From assembly GCA_010279815.1 (NCBI GenBank), contig QEOQ01000367.1, forward strand, positions 35,995 through 65,840: a DNA stretch of 29,846 bases, in the 5' to 3' direction. The stretch's first letter is position 1, and each line of letters starts with the position of its first letter. Made by a program: the position numbers and the translations under genes. Shown here one piece after another: positions 18,819 through 27,701 of the stretch. Below the pieces are notes generated by a model that did not search any database, had not been told where the DNA came from, and saw only the letters and a program-made list of their open reading frames with translations. Source of the DNA: Brachionus plicatilis. Its lineage: Eukaryota > Rotifera > Eurotatoria > Ploima > Brachionidae.

Positions 18819-21230
18819 TCATTTTTTCTTTTGTGGAGAAAAATTTATCTTAAAAACGTTTCGAAAATTGTTATTGAATGAAATAAATAATAAAAACTGG
18901 ACTAATAAGGAGAAAATAAAGCAAAAATTCGAAAGAGTATGCAAGGCATCAGAAAATTTTGCTCTTATTGAAAACATGTAAAAGTAATAGAAGCTTTTCC
19001 ATAATATAAAATGATGGTGATAAAGCAAAAATATTAATCTCTGATAAGAATACAGCAGGTCTAATATTTCGAGTATCCTTAAAAAGAAAACGAGTAAGAT
19101 ATTTATGAAAATAATCCAAATAGGTTTGTACAATACTGATTTAAGTTTATTATTGTTTAAATTTTGATTTTCAAATAACTTAGCTTTTTTTTTGATTGTT
19201 TTGTTTAGCTTGTAAACAACTATTAGATCAAACACAAGATTGACTAAAAGAAAAACTACACCATTTATAAAGTCAATAAGAAAATTCACTGCTGAAATAA
19301 ATATTATATAAGAAATTAAGCCACTTTTTAACAAAGGAAATGATACATGAGTGGGATATTCATAAACTGGATTGATATAATTTATTTCGTATGTAAATAA
19401 TTTAATCAAACTCAGTATAAAACCGATTAAAAAAACGCTAATCACCAATCTTTTTGGGTTTATTTTGAGGACTTTTAAAAAAAATTTTTCCGGCTTGTCT
19501 CCAATATAAGAGCATCTTATTATTGATATAATAACATAGACAAAATTTGAGCAAAATTTTAAAATACATCCAAAAAAATCGAATAAAATTATTTTCAAGT
19601 ATTGTGAAAATATTGAATTCAGCATCCAATTGTTTAGACCATACGGCCGCTCTTGAAATAGCCGAAACATTTGAGAAATACAAATTAGAAAATTTATTAA
19701 GGAAATTGTAAACATGTAAAAAAATAATTTTTTTTGCTTTTTATCATTCAAAGCTTTTGACTTTATTAGTGCAAAAATTGACGACAAATAAAAGACCATG
19801 CCAATAAATGAAACAATTGGTATTAGATAAAGTTGAAAAAGTCCATTTATAAATTTGGTATAGTAGATATAATTTATAATTGTGGATTTTATTTGAGATT
19901 TTTTAATAGTCTCAATCGAACATAGGCTTTTTCTTTTCTCAAATTGACAGTCAGAAATTTTCTTATAAATAGATGAAGTATTAATTAAATATTCAAAATA
20001 TCCTTCTGGTTCATTTATTGAAGCGTAAAATAAATTGTACAAATAGGTTCTATAATTTAGCCATAGAAAAGTACAAGAAATACCGGGATTCTTTACTACC
20101 TCAATAACTGAGTTGTATTCAAACAGATCAAAATAAATATGAACTAGTTGATCGAAAGGAAAGTCTTTGTAAATACAAAAGTCTTCATCAGGAAATGTGT
20201 TATTCAGATTGAATATTGGCTCAAAAAACTCATAATAATCGGTAACATAGTCTTGTATTTTATAATAAATCATTAAATATGCTATTTTATTTGTTTGATT
20301 GTAAACCTTTGCGTAATCTAGAGAATTGATGTGAATTTTTTTGTTCAACTTTTTAATCCAATTTATTCCAATTTTGTTAAAAAGTTTTCTGGCATTTTGA
20401 CCATCTAAAATGATAAATTTTAATAATGGAAAATGATCTAATAGATCTTCTTGAATTGAATTTATTTCTCCGAAAATTCTCATTTCATCTAAATTGGCGA
20501 ACACATAAGGATTGACTAAATTAAGATCAATATTTAATTTTGAAGCGTCCTCAAAAATTAAAGATTTTATTTGGCAATTTAAGTTAAAATTTTTCTCAAA
20601 AATTAAATTCTCGAATATCAGCTGCTGATTAGCATAAAAACTCTGGACTAGTTTTCTTAAGACCAAAATAGTTATTTTTGCGTCTTTAAAAACCAGTGGA
20701 CAAATTTTGTTCGTACCAAAACTTGCCTCTATTTCGAAGTTATAAATATTAGCAGAATTTAAAAGATGGTTTATTTTTAATCTTTTAAATTGGTCACAAG
20801 AGATAATAAGTTCATTTTTAAAATAGAAATTAAAATTTGATTCGGTTAGTCCGATGACGATTATTTTTTCAGTAATAAAATTAGAAGCGCTCTTATTTTC
20901 AATTGAAAAACCATTGACATTTTTAAGGAATATTCGAATCTTGTTAAATTGTTCGATGCTGCTGCTTAGGTTTAATAAATTTTGGATCAAATGTTTGTCG
21001 ACAAGATGATTTTGATTTTTTATTACAAATGCTTCAATGTGACTCTCATTTTTTAAACAATCTGTTTTGTGAGTAATTGAACTTATAAAATTAATATTTT
21101 CAAATTTAAGAATCTTACTATAAGGCGAAAACAATGTATCTTTATTTATTCTACAGATTGTATTTATTTTAGATGAGAAATAAGATTTTATACCGTAAGA
21201 TATTAATAAAACAATTGCTAAAATTTTCAT
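18819..21230 (-). CDS. Intronless seven-transmembrane receptor with large ectodomain (803 aa)
   Basis: A single uninterrupted frame. Residues 1-19 (MKILAIVLLISYGIKSYFS) are a signal peptide. Residues 20-455 form a long extracellular region with irregular leucine/phenylalanine spacing (for example 205-260, LIFENLIFEKNF to FANLDEMRIFGE) that recalls degenerate leucine-rich repeats, plus several N-glycosylation sites and paired cysteines. Hydrophobic segments lie at about 463-489, 501-522, 545-571, 594-613, 637-672, 703-724 and 765-785, giving seven spans. The third ends in IISIIRCSYIG in place of a DRY motif, and the tail FISFNNNFRNVFK resembles the post-TM7 F-N-x-x-F-R pattern of rhodopsin-type receptors. 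The expected place is the plasma membrane, perhaps chemosensory or peptide sensing. The ligand is unknown. No frame damage; the gene looks alive. Confidence 0.8.
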   Translation of the reverse strand: MKILAIVLLISYGIKSYFSSKINTICRINKDTLFSPYSKILKFENINFISSITHKTDCLKNESHIEAFVIKNQNHLVDKHLIQNLLNLSSSIEQFNKIRIFLKNVNGFSIENKSASNFITEKIIVIGLTESNFNFYFKNELIISCDQFKRLKINHLLNSANIYNFEIEASFGTNKICPLVFKDAKITILVLRKLVQSFYANQQLIFENLIFEKNFNLNCQIKSLIFEDASKLNIDLNLVNPYVFANLDEMRIFGEINSIQEDLLDHFPLLKFIILDGQNARKLFNKIGINWIKKLNKKIHINSLDYAKVYNQTNKIAYLMIYYKIQDYVTDYYEFFEPIFNLNNTFPDEDFCIYKDFPFDQLVHIYFDLFEYNSVIEVVKNPGISCTFLWLNYRTYLYNLFYASINEPEGYFEYLINTSSIYKKISDCQFEKRKSLCSIETIKKSQIKSTIINYIYYTKFINGLFQLYLIPIVSFIGMVFYLSSIFALIKSKALNDKKQKKLFFYMFTISLINFLICISQMFRLFQERPYGLNNWMLNSIFSQYLKIILFDFFGCILKFCSNFVYVIISIIRCSYIGDKPEKFFLKVLKINPKRLVISVFLIGFILSLIKLFTYEINYINPVYEYPTHVSFPLLKSGLISYIIFISAVNFLIDFINGVVFLLVNLVFDLIVVYKLNKTIKKKAKLFENQNLNNNKLKSVLYKPIWIIFINILLVFFLRILEILDLLYSYQRLIFLLYHHHFILWKSFYYFYMFSIRAKFSDALHTLSNFCFIFSLLVQFLLFISFNNNFRNVFKINFSPQKKK

Positions 21231-21620
21231 TTTCGTCTTTCATGAAAAAACTAAAAAAGGAATTTCAAAAAACCAAGGTTTAAATATGAATCTAATGGTC
21301 GACTGATAAATGAGCATCCAATTTTTTTACCTTAAAAAAATGACTAATATTGATATTAAGAAAGATGACACCAAAGCTTTTATCTAAAATCAATTTTTAA
21401 TTCTGAAGTGAAAAGAAAATTAAAAAAGCATCAGAAACATCAACATAAAAAAAATCTCTCAATAATTGTAAATAATTTCTTCTATTCATTTTAACATCAT
21501 CGGTCACAAAAAAAAGATTTTATTAATATTTTTTATATATTTAAATCAGACCTAAATGATGATCTAATTCTTAAAATCGACTGAAACAATCAGAATTAAC
21601 TTTTGACAAAAAAAATTTGA
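21231..21620. promoter_or_regulatory. Upstream region of the receptor gene
   Basis: AT-rich sequence before the receptor ATG at 21230. No clear TATA or initiator could be chosen. No other gene seen. Confidence 0.3.
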
Positions 21621-21818
21621 AATAAAATTAATGTTCGTAAAAGAAAAATATTCAGAGATCAAGTTCGGGAACAAGAGTTAATCAGCATAAAAATGATGGT
21701 TAAAAAAACTAGGCAGCAAGAATATGACAATAACAGAGAGCTAAATATGAAAACAATTACCGAAAAATCTATAATTGAGACATTAGCTCCGTCAAATTTT
21801 GAATCGGAAAAAATTTAA
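21621..21818 (+). pseudogene. Lys/Gln-rich coding-like fragment, unidentified
   Basis: An open stretch of 65 codons bounded by TGA and TAA reads VRKRKIFRDQVREQELISIK, then a polar region ending APSNFESEKI. It lacks a start near its beginning and runs into the 30-base inverted repeat at 21809. It may be a broken exon. The family is not recognised. Confidence 0.25.
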
Positions 21819-22228
21819 AAAGTACAAGTCTTGACTTTGACTTTGACCGATTTATATATTTTGGTTTTAAAATATTTATCAATTCCAGCATCATCAGGTC
21901 CAATTGAGCGAACATTTTCATATGCTGGCTATATAAACAGACCACATAGATCAAGAATGACAGTAAAAAATTTAGAAAATACAACACTTTTGCGGTGTAA
22001 TTTTGATCTTTTAAAGATTCAAGTTAAAACTAAATATTTTTTAAATATAAGTTATCTTTAAGTTAAATAAAAAATTCCTAAAATTCTTAATTACTTTATT
22101 TTAATAAAATATATGAAATGAAAATATTTTTTATCTAATAATATTTCTTAATCAATAATTAATTTCTTTAAATAAATTTATAAAAACTTTAAAGTTACAA
22201 AGTCAAGACTTGTACTTTTTAAATTTTT
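21809..22228 (+). mobile_element. hAT fragment between perfect 30-bp inverted repeats
   Basis: 21809-21838 and 22199-22228 are exact reverse complements over 30 bases (core AGTACAAGTCTTGACTTT). They enclose a hAT dimerisation domain. Outside the right repeat come AGTCAAAGTCTTGACTTTTT and TTTGTACAAGTCTGG, more of the AAGTC end sequence. It appears to be an internally deleted hAT copy retaining only the C-terminus and ends. Outer limits are not certain. Confidence 0.65.
21840..22061 (+). pseudogene. Orphan hAT transposase C-terminal (dimerisation) domain
   Basis: The frame reads LYILVLKYLSIPASSGPIER, then TFSYAGYINRPHRSRMTVKN and LENTTLLRCNFDLL. This is the hAT C-terminal dimerisation signature: S-I-P-A-S-S-x-P-x-E-R-x-F-S, then R-x-R-M and L-x-x-N-x-x-L-L. 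Catalytic parts upstream are absent, and the frame begins inside the AAGTC repeat, so it cannot be functional. It carries the part missing from the hAT pseudogene at 10640-13045, on the opposite strand. Confidence 0.85.
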
Positions 22229-22259
22229 AAAGTCAAAGTCTTGACTTTTTAATGACTTT

Positions 22260-22570
22260 TTGAGACTTTTTTTCGTGACTTTTGTACAAGTCTGGAATAA
22301 ACAAACACAAAATAACATCAGCTATCAACAAACACTTTATCAGTTTCACCAATGTATGCTGATACAGCAACAATTCAACAGAATAAACCAAAATATGCAG
22401 AGCAATCATGCAAGAGAGATGATTGTCCCTAAAACGTGGAATATTTTTGCGAAATTCCGCACTGAATTTTAGTGTTTTATTCAGCAATATGTATTTAAAT
22501 ATGGGGAATTCCGCATTTTAGTATTTAAATTTTATTTTGCGGAATTTAGTTGCGGAATATGCGGAATAAA
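22260..22570. other. Gln/Asn-rich fragment and GCGGAAT repeats
   Basis: Between 22290 and 22470 the composition is less AT-rich. A plus-strand frame rich in Gln and Asn (FHQCMLIQQQFNRINQNMQS) ends at a TAG; it may be a coding relic or a simple CAA-type repeat. From 22450 the heptamer GCGGAAT or its complement recurs five or more times in about 110 bases (near 22456, 22507, 22540, 22552, 22561), with one more near 22764. This looks like the subterminal part of an unidentified element. Confidence 0.4.
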
Positions 22571-22574
22571 AAAA

Positions 22575-22917
22575 AATTTAAAGTATACTTTATTATTTTA
22601 ACATATAGTTAGCGGCTAAATGAACTTGTTAGTTCGTAGCTAACTTTACACTTCTTAGTTATGATTTCCTAGCTATTATTTATGTTAACTACTGTAATTG
22701 GTGGCTTAGAGATATAATACTAAAGTATGTCTATAAAAGAAGACTTTATTTTGGTATAGTTTGCGGAACTTTAGAGTTATAATAAAGAGCTTTAAAACAT
22801 AAACTTTTGTTTTCATTCTTTACAATGAATCCTGATAGGCAAGTTAGCCTACAACAATTTAAAGTATACTTTATTATTTTATTAAAATTTAAAGAATACT
22901 TTATTATTTTAACATAT
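22575..22917. repeat. Three direct copies of an AATTTAAAGTATACTT repeat around an LTR-like block
   Basis: Copies at 22575-22606, 22856-22881 and 22886-22917 share AATTTAAAG-A/T-ATACTTTA and TTATTTTAACATAT. Between the first and second lies a 250-base block with CTATAAAAG near 22733 and AATAAA near 22779, a spacing like that of an LTR promoter and poly(A) site. It also has TGTTAG near 22629 and CTACAACA near 22855 as possible ends. No matching flanks were found, so a solo LTR is only a suggestion. Confidence 0.4.
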
Positions 22918-23679
22918 TTAATATAATCGTCATGAATGATTTTATTTAGACTTTAAAATAGTGTATAATTAAGTTCATTTTTTTTAGTTTGAAAATTTTG
23001 TGTTGAGTGTGCAGATCAGAGATTTAGGAGTGGTATTAAGTGAGTGTGATTGTTAGAATTTTAGGATGTGCTGAAACAATTACCCCTTTTTCAAATTAAT
23101 TTAATAGTTTAAAAATTTTCTATGAGATATTAAATGATATTAAACACTATGATATAATTGTCTATTAATCGATTTCTCTTAAGTTCTATGAAAAATAAAT
23201 TCTGTGAATAAATTTCTATGAATTATTTTTTCTATGATAGTGAGTGGGTTTCTACAAATTTTGCCTGATTTTTTCAATTTCAATGATTCATTTTATTTAT
23301 GAATCAATACATTATCTTATTAAGCTTAAATAAATTAACAAAAATGTTTGAAGAATACAAATTTTTGGTGAAAGATAAGTAATTTATTTTTAACAAAATG
23401 CATAATTGAATTTAATGTTGCATTCAAAGATACATTTAAATATTGCGAACTATTATCAATAAAATTTTAGTTTAATTTTTTATTAAGTCAAAAAATCTCG
23501 CAAAAGTTAAAAAAAATTTAAGATAAACTTACTTAAATTGTTAAAATAGGCCAAAAATTGAGACTAAATCATATTATGGTTTAAACAAATATTAAAAACT
23601 CTCCAATATGAAAAATTTATCAGTTTTTTAAAAAAATTGATTTTAATCTTAATTTTTGAAAATTTTTTTTTAGTCACCT
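22918..23679. other. AT-rich stretch, nothing recognised
   Basis: No gene. A few TTTCTATGA or ATTTCTATGAA repeats occur at 23115-23240, similar in style to the MULE end repeats but with no clear element. Confidence 0.35.
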
Positions 23680-23800
23680 CTTTACCTCCTGCGGTTAATT
23701 GGGTGAGGCCTTATTGGGTGAATTAGGTTAACCCAGTTACCCCTGATTTTGTAAATATTTAGCCCGAGAACTAACCTCTTTTTCAGGATATTCACCGCAT
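23680..23800 (-). repeat. Second copy of the GGTTAA-rich repeat (partial)
   Basis: CACCTCTTTACCTCCTGCGG followed by TTAATTGGGTGAGGC, GGTTAACCCAGTTACCCC and TAGCCCGAGAACTAACC matches the reverse complement of about 7210-7345 in the same order. It is a fragment of the same family as the 5940-7451 element, without its ends. Confidence 0.65.
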
Positions 23801-24505
23801 TCACCCAATTAGCTCAACAAGAAAAAAAAAAGGATTTTTTGTTTTTTTAATAATATAAATATTAAAATATTCTGTATTATTATTCTTTTAAATATACTCT
23901 ACAACATAACTATTTAGAAAAAAATTTAAACGAATAAATAACGAATTTAAAATAAATTTTATGCGTGATTTTTTTTAGTTTAAAAGATTAGTCGAGATAT
24001 TCATCACATTGAAACTCTAACCCTTTGTTATTGTCTCATAATGTTGTATTAAATTTGAAGCTTGAGTAGTGCTCAATTTTTTTTCAAAAACATCTTTTTT
24101 TGCGTTATCAAGATCTTCCATTGAATAGGATGAAAAGATGAAGATGAGGTAGACCTAAAGGTTCAAAAATAAAAAGACAAAAACTTCAAGTGATTAACTC
24201 TTGTTTTTTTTTAATTCTCATAGTTATTTCGACTCGATATTTAATTTTTATTATTTTTAAATTATTTACCATATTTTTCTAGTCAATTTTAAATTTTTCT
24301 AAATAGTAATGCCGCGTCAAAAATCAAATTTTAGTATTTTTTTTAATCAAATAATAAAAAAATTTATTTTTAATTTTTTTTTCTGTTTAATTTGTGATGC
24401 TGCTTCAAATGCATAATTCAAAAAAAAATTTTTTTATATTTTTGACAGAAACTCTATTGTTAATGCTGCATTAGATTAAAAATCTTTACTTTCAACGTGG
24501 GTCAA
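23801..24505. other. AT-rich stretch with one short coding-like patch
   Basis: On the minus strand about 24130-24030 reads MEDLDNAKKDVFEKKLSTTQ then ASNLIQHYETITKG before a TAG, after an acceptor-like CCTTTAG. Too short to call a gene. The rest is featureless. Confidence 0.3.
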
Positions 24506-24509
24506 GACT

Positions 24510-24600
24510 CGAAACACAACTTTGACGCATGCGGTGTAAGTTAAGAATGTTTTAACATGGGCGAGATGGTGTTTATTGCCTGCGTCAAAGTTGTGTTTCG
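24510..24600. repeat. Perfect 20-bp inverted repeat with a 51-base loop
   Basis: CGAAACACAACTTTGACGCA (24510-24529) is exactly complemented at 24581-24600. The block is GC-rich against its surroundings. It could be a tiny foldback element or a structured RNA; no flanking duplication was found. Confidence 0.7.
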
Positions 24601-24634
24601 GATTCTGAGGCTGCAATATCGAACGAGGGAATAC

Positions 24635-24642
24635 GGTATTTT
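24635..24642. repeat. Left target-site duplication of MULE copy B
   Basis: GGTATTTT, identical to 25369-25376. Confidence 0.87.
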
Positions 24643-25368
24643 GGGACTAAATTAATAATTATAGAAAAATATTTGGTTGAAAATTTTATTGAAAAGAAAA
24701 ATCATTTTATAGAAACTCATTTTATAGAAAAATATCATCGAAATTTACCTGTATTAATTAACCTGTTAAAAAACAATTAAACAATTAATTATTTTAAAGC
24801 AAGAATTAATCTATCAAATTTGCTAATTTTTCTCTGTTGTAAATACTAAACAAATACATAATTTCATTATCTTTTTTAATTTCTGATTTTTCACGTGGAT
24901 AAACTATGCCGCTATTAATTTGTTCAATTAATACATCTGTTAGATGCTGCTCATTTTTCAAATGTTTAGCCAACTTATTTACATTTGGATGTGATCCAAC
25001 ATCTTGCGAAAGAGACTTATGCCAAGCCTCCAAGCTATTATTTGACCTAGGTAGACCTTTTTGGATCCGTTTCCGTAATTCTTTTCAAAATAATGTATTA
25101 CTGGAGCCAACTAAATTTTTAGAGTTTTTATCCATAGTAACAATTGTAAAATAATGCAAAAAAATTGAAATTTAATATCATCATTTATACTATCTTTCAA
25201 AATAGCTTACGTAATTACAAATTCAGAATAATTATGCAAGAAATTTTCTATAATAATTTTCGATGAAAATTTTCTATAATAATTTCTATAAATTAATTTT
25301 CTATAAAACATTTCGACATAAAAATTGTCTTTTCTATAAAAAAATTTTCTATAATATGATATAGTGCC
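24643..25368 (-). mobile_element. MULE-derived element, copy B (726 bp), 8-bp target duplication
   Basis: Starts GGGACTAAATTAATAATTAT and ends TATAATATGATATAGTGCC. The 8-base GGTATTTT abuts both ends (24635-24642 and 25369-25376). The sequence is nearly identical to copy A over most of its length, in the same orientation. It lacks about 80 coding bases that copy A keeps, but retains about 90 bases (around 25108-25205) missing from copy A. So both descend from a longer parent by separate deletions. Confidence 0.88.
24806..25108 (-). pseudogene. MULE transposase C-terminal tail (remnant, copy B)
   Basis: Contains LRKRIQKGLPRSNNSLEAWH, KSLSQDVGSHPNVNKLAKHL and LKNEQHLTDVLIEQ, then LANLID and a stop. 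It matches copy A except for a Pro in GSHPN (Gln in copy A) and a shorter end. A deletion near 25075-25085 removes the segment corresponding to copy A residues 14-36 and shifts the frame, so the upstream VIHYFE piece is out of phase. Non-functional. Confidence 0.75.
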
Positions 25369-25376
25369 GGTATTTT
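25369..25376. repeat. Right target-site duplication of MULE copy B
   Basis: GGTATTTT, identical to 24635-24642. Confidence 0.87.
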
Positions 25377-25604
25377 AGGTTAAAAAGGTGCTAAAAAGTA
25401 TGTTGCATTGTGTTGTAGTATTTCTTAAATTAAATTTTATTAATTTTGATTTAAATTTGTCAAAAAAGAAAGAATTTTTGTTTGTATTTGAAATTAACAA
25501 AAACTTTGCCCACATAGTTCAAAAAATATCTTAAAAGTTAAAAAACAAGCAAAAAATCAATCTTTTAAAAGAATAGCCTTTACTAAAAATATTTTTTTAA
25601 CTCC

Positions 25605-25612
25605 AATAAATG
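25605..25612. repeat. Left target-site duplication of the 647-bp element
   Basis: AATAAATG, identical to 26260-26267, abutting GGCAAAATG. Confidence 0.82.
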
Positions 25613-26259
25613 GGCAAAATGTAATTTATTTTACATTTTTATATTTTTACATTGTTACATTTTTGGGGTCCGACTAAAATACTGACCCCAATTTTTTAAA
25701 ATTTTCTGACCCCCATTTTTCTTGAAGAGAATTTAACTAGCTTTCTAAAATTGTGCCTATTTCAAAATAACTAAGGTCTTTTATTATAATCAAAATATCT
25801 CAAAAACTATACTTCCTGGAGAAAAACTAGTCACATTTTTAGAAAGCTCGTTAAATTCTCTTCAAGAAAAATGGGGGTCAGTTGGGGGTCAGTCGTATAA
25901 AATTGGGGGTCAGGTTTCTTTAAAAGTAGATTATAGTTTTTTCGCTAAAAATAAAATTGAATTTAAGAAAACAAACATAAAAATCAAAAAGCTTAGAAAA
26001 TTCTTGATCTAATGGTATATCGTATTAAAAATTTTAAAATCCGATTTCAGAATAACTAAGGTCTTTTATTATAATCCAGGATGTATACTTTTTGAGATAT
26101 TTCAAATTTTTCTAAACCTCCTTTTTAAGTAATTGCGAATTTATTATTACTTTTCTAGAATGAAAATTTTTTTAGATTTTTTAATTTTGAGATTTTTATT
26201 TTCTCTCAAAAATGTAAAAATATAAAAATAAAAAAATGTACAAAAATATTCATTTTGCC
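25613..26259. mobile_element. 647-bp element with GGCAAAATG ends and 8-bp target duplication
   Basis: Left end GGCAAAATGTAATTTATTTT and the right end read inward GGCAAAATGAATATTTTTGT are inverted repeats of roughly 65 bases. AATAAATG abuts both ends (25605-25612 and 26260-26267). Inside, a second inverted pair (about 25705-25756 and 25832-25882) contains CTGACCCCCATTTTTCTTGA and its complement. A 30-base direct repeat (AATAACTAAGGTCTTTTATTATAAT at about 25768 and 26050) is also present. No transposase frame. Confidence 0.85.
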
Positions 26260-26267
26260 AATAAATG
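26260..26267. repeat. Right target-site duplication of the 647-bp element
   Basis: AATAAATG, identical to 25605-25612, abutting CATTTTGCC. Confidence 0.82.
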
Positions 26268-26757
26268 AACACCTTTTGTTCGATTCTTAAAAATATCTAC
26301 CACTTGTCAATACTCAATTCAATTTATCTAATTTATCTTTTATTTTTTAAATTTTTACTTTAATTTTTTTATATTTAATTAAATAATATGCTGGCCAGAG
26401 AGCTGCTGCATGCACCTTTAACATCACTGTCTCCGAAAAATAATTTTATTAGTCTTCAGGGGCTTTTATCCTCGTCGCCAGACTTAATTTTTACATCAGT
26501 TCCCTTGGGAATAATTTTAACTTTAAAACTTTTTCAAAGTCTGAGATTTATGCTAATCGATTAGTTAATTTGACAAACTTGTTTCCCTTAGGTTTAATTT
26601 CAAAAGCTTATTCAAATAGAATCAAAATTGACTTTTTTTTTTTCTAGACTCAACCTATTATTATTAAATGCATTGGAATAAATTATAGGTAAAAACAGTC
26701 TAAACAAATTTTCAAAATTTTTTGAGTGAAAAATTTTAAATTTCTTTTTTTTCTGAA
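26268..26757. promoter_or_regulatory. Upstream region of the LRR gene
   Basis: Less AT-rich between 26390 and 26520 than the surroundings. No TATA or initiator could be singled out and no upstream coding exon was recognised, though an exon with a signal peptide could hide here. Confidence 0.3.
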
Positions 26758-27510
26758 ATGACTGAAAACAACAACAACAACAATCGAATCCAGCTAAGCT
26801 ACTCAAATTTGAAGTCAATAAATTTTTCAGCGTTCATCCATTTAGACCAGGTAGAGCTGATCGATCTAAGCGATAATCACTTGACCCAAATTGAGCGCGA
26901 CACTTTTATCAATTGTGAAAATTTAAAACGTCTCTTCCTGCCTCATAACTCAATAAATTTTTTGCACGACAACGCTTTTAATGGCCTTGGCAACGTTCAA
27001 ACCCTGAACTTGTCGCACAATAAAATACTCTATCTTGGCAACAGCATTTTCCAGCCTCTGACAAACATCCAAAATTTGTACCTCAGCCAAAATATCATTG
27101 CCAAATTGCACCCCAATGTGTTCACAAATCTTGCCAGACTAAAATTTATTGATCTGAGCCGAAACAGCATCGAAAATTTGGCTCCAACCATTTTCACAGG
27201 CTTGGCAGCATTTAGCGAACTTGACCTGCGCTTCAACCAGCTAAGTGAATTCAATTCAAAATTGCCTCCTTCGCTCACCATTCTTTATCTAGACTCCAAC
27301 CCGATACCTTGCATTGAGAAAAGTCTACTTTCAAATTTGACCAATTTAGTCACTCTTGGTCTAAGCGGGCTCAAATTGGAAACATTAGACCAGAATATAT
27401 TCGAAAATTGTCTCAGTTTAGCTGAACTAAACTTAAGCAGCAATAAACTTAAAAGTCTGGACCAAAATTTATTCCATATAAAGTTGATTTCATGTATTTC
27501 ACTGACATGA
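26758..27510 (+). CDS. Leucine-rich-repeat protein, 3' end probably lost
   Basis: A 250-residue frame with nine repeats of the 24-residue type (LxxLxLSxNxIxxLxxxxFxxLxN) at about 32-55, 56-79, 80-103, 104-127, 128-151, 152-172, 173-196, 197-220 and 221-242. It begins with a short poly-Asn run from an AAC microsatellite and has no signal peptide, so the real start may lie in an upstream exon or the protein may be cytosolic. The repeats match the extracellular type found in Toll-like and LRR receptors. The last repeat breaks off after QNLFHIK and the frame ends eight unrelated residues later, just before a transposon cluster at 27525. No C-terminal cap or membrane segment follows. Clearly less AT-rich than neighbours, as expected of coding DNA. 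Confidence 0.75.
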   Translation: MTENNNNNNRIQLSYSNLKSINFSAFIHLDQVELIDLSDNHLTQIERDTFINCENLKRLFLPHNSINFLHDNAFNGLGNVQTLNLSHNKILYLGNSIFQPLTNIQNLYLSQNIIAKLHPNVFTNLARLKFIDLSRNSIENLAPTIFTGLAAFSELDLRFNQLSEFNSKLPPSLTILYLDSNPIPCIEKSLLSNLTNLVTLGLSGLKLETLDQNIFENCLSLAELNLSSNKLKSLDQNLFHIKLISCISLT

Positions 27511-27524
27511 AAAAAATAATTTAT

Positions 27525-27701
27525 TACTGTAATGCTTTGTTATGGGAGTATTTTGGTTTACCGTAAAACCTCGGTAACTAACCCGGGACTTTAGGATGTT
27601 TATAGCCATAACCCTCCCACCATAACATATACTATAATCCCGGGGTAGTTTCCAAGGTTTTACGGCAATCCAAAATACTCCCATAACAAAGCATTACAGT
27701 A
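27525..27701. repeat. Palindromic cluster of Tigger-like ends
   Basis: TACTGTAATGCTTTGTTATG and about 44 further bases (27525-27589) are mirrored at 27638-27701 with a handful of mismatches. The segment from CCGTAAAACCTCGGTAACTA through CCATAACATATACTATAA (27557-27637) then recurs directly at 27697-27777. So inverted and direct copies of the same transposon end are stacked here. Confidence 0.75.

Noticed and set aside
19438..19683. 81-codon minus-strand frame
   Set aside because: Shadow in another frame of the 803-residue receptor gene.
27030..27281. 83-codon minus-strand frame
   Set aside because: Antisense shadow of the LRR gene.
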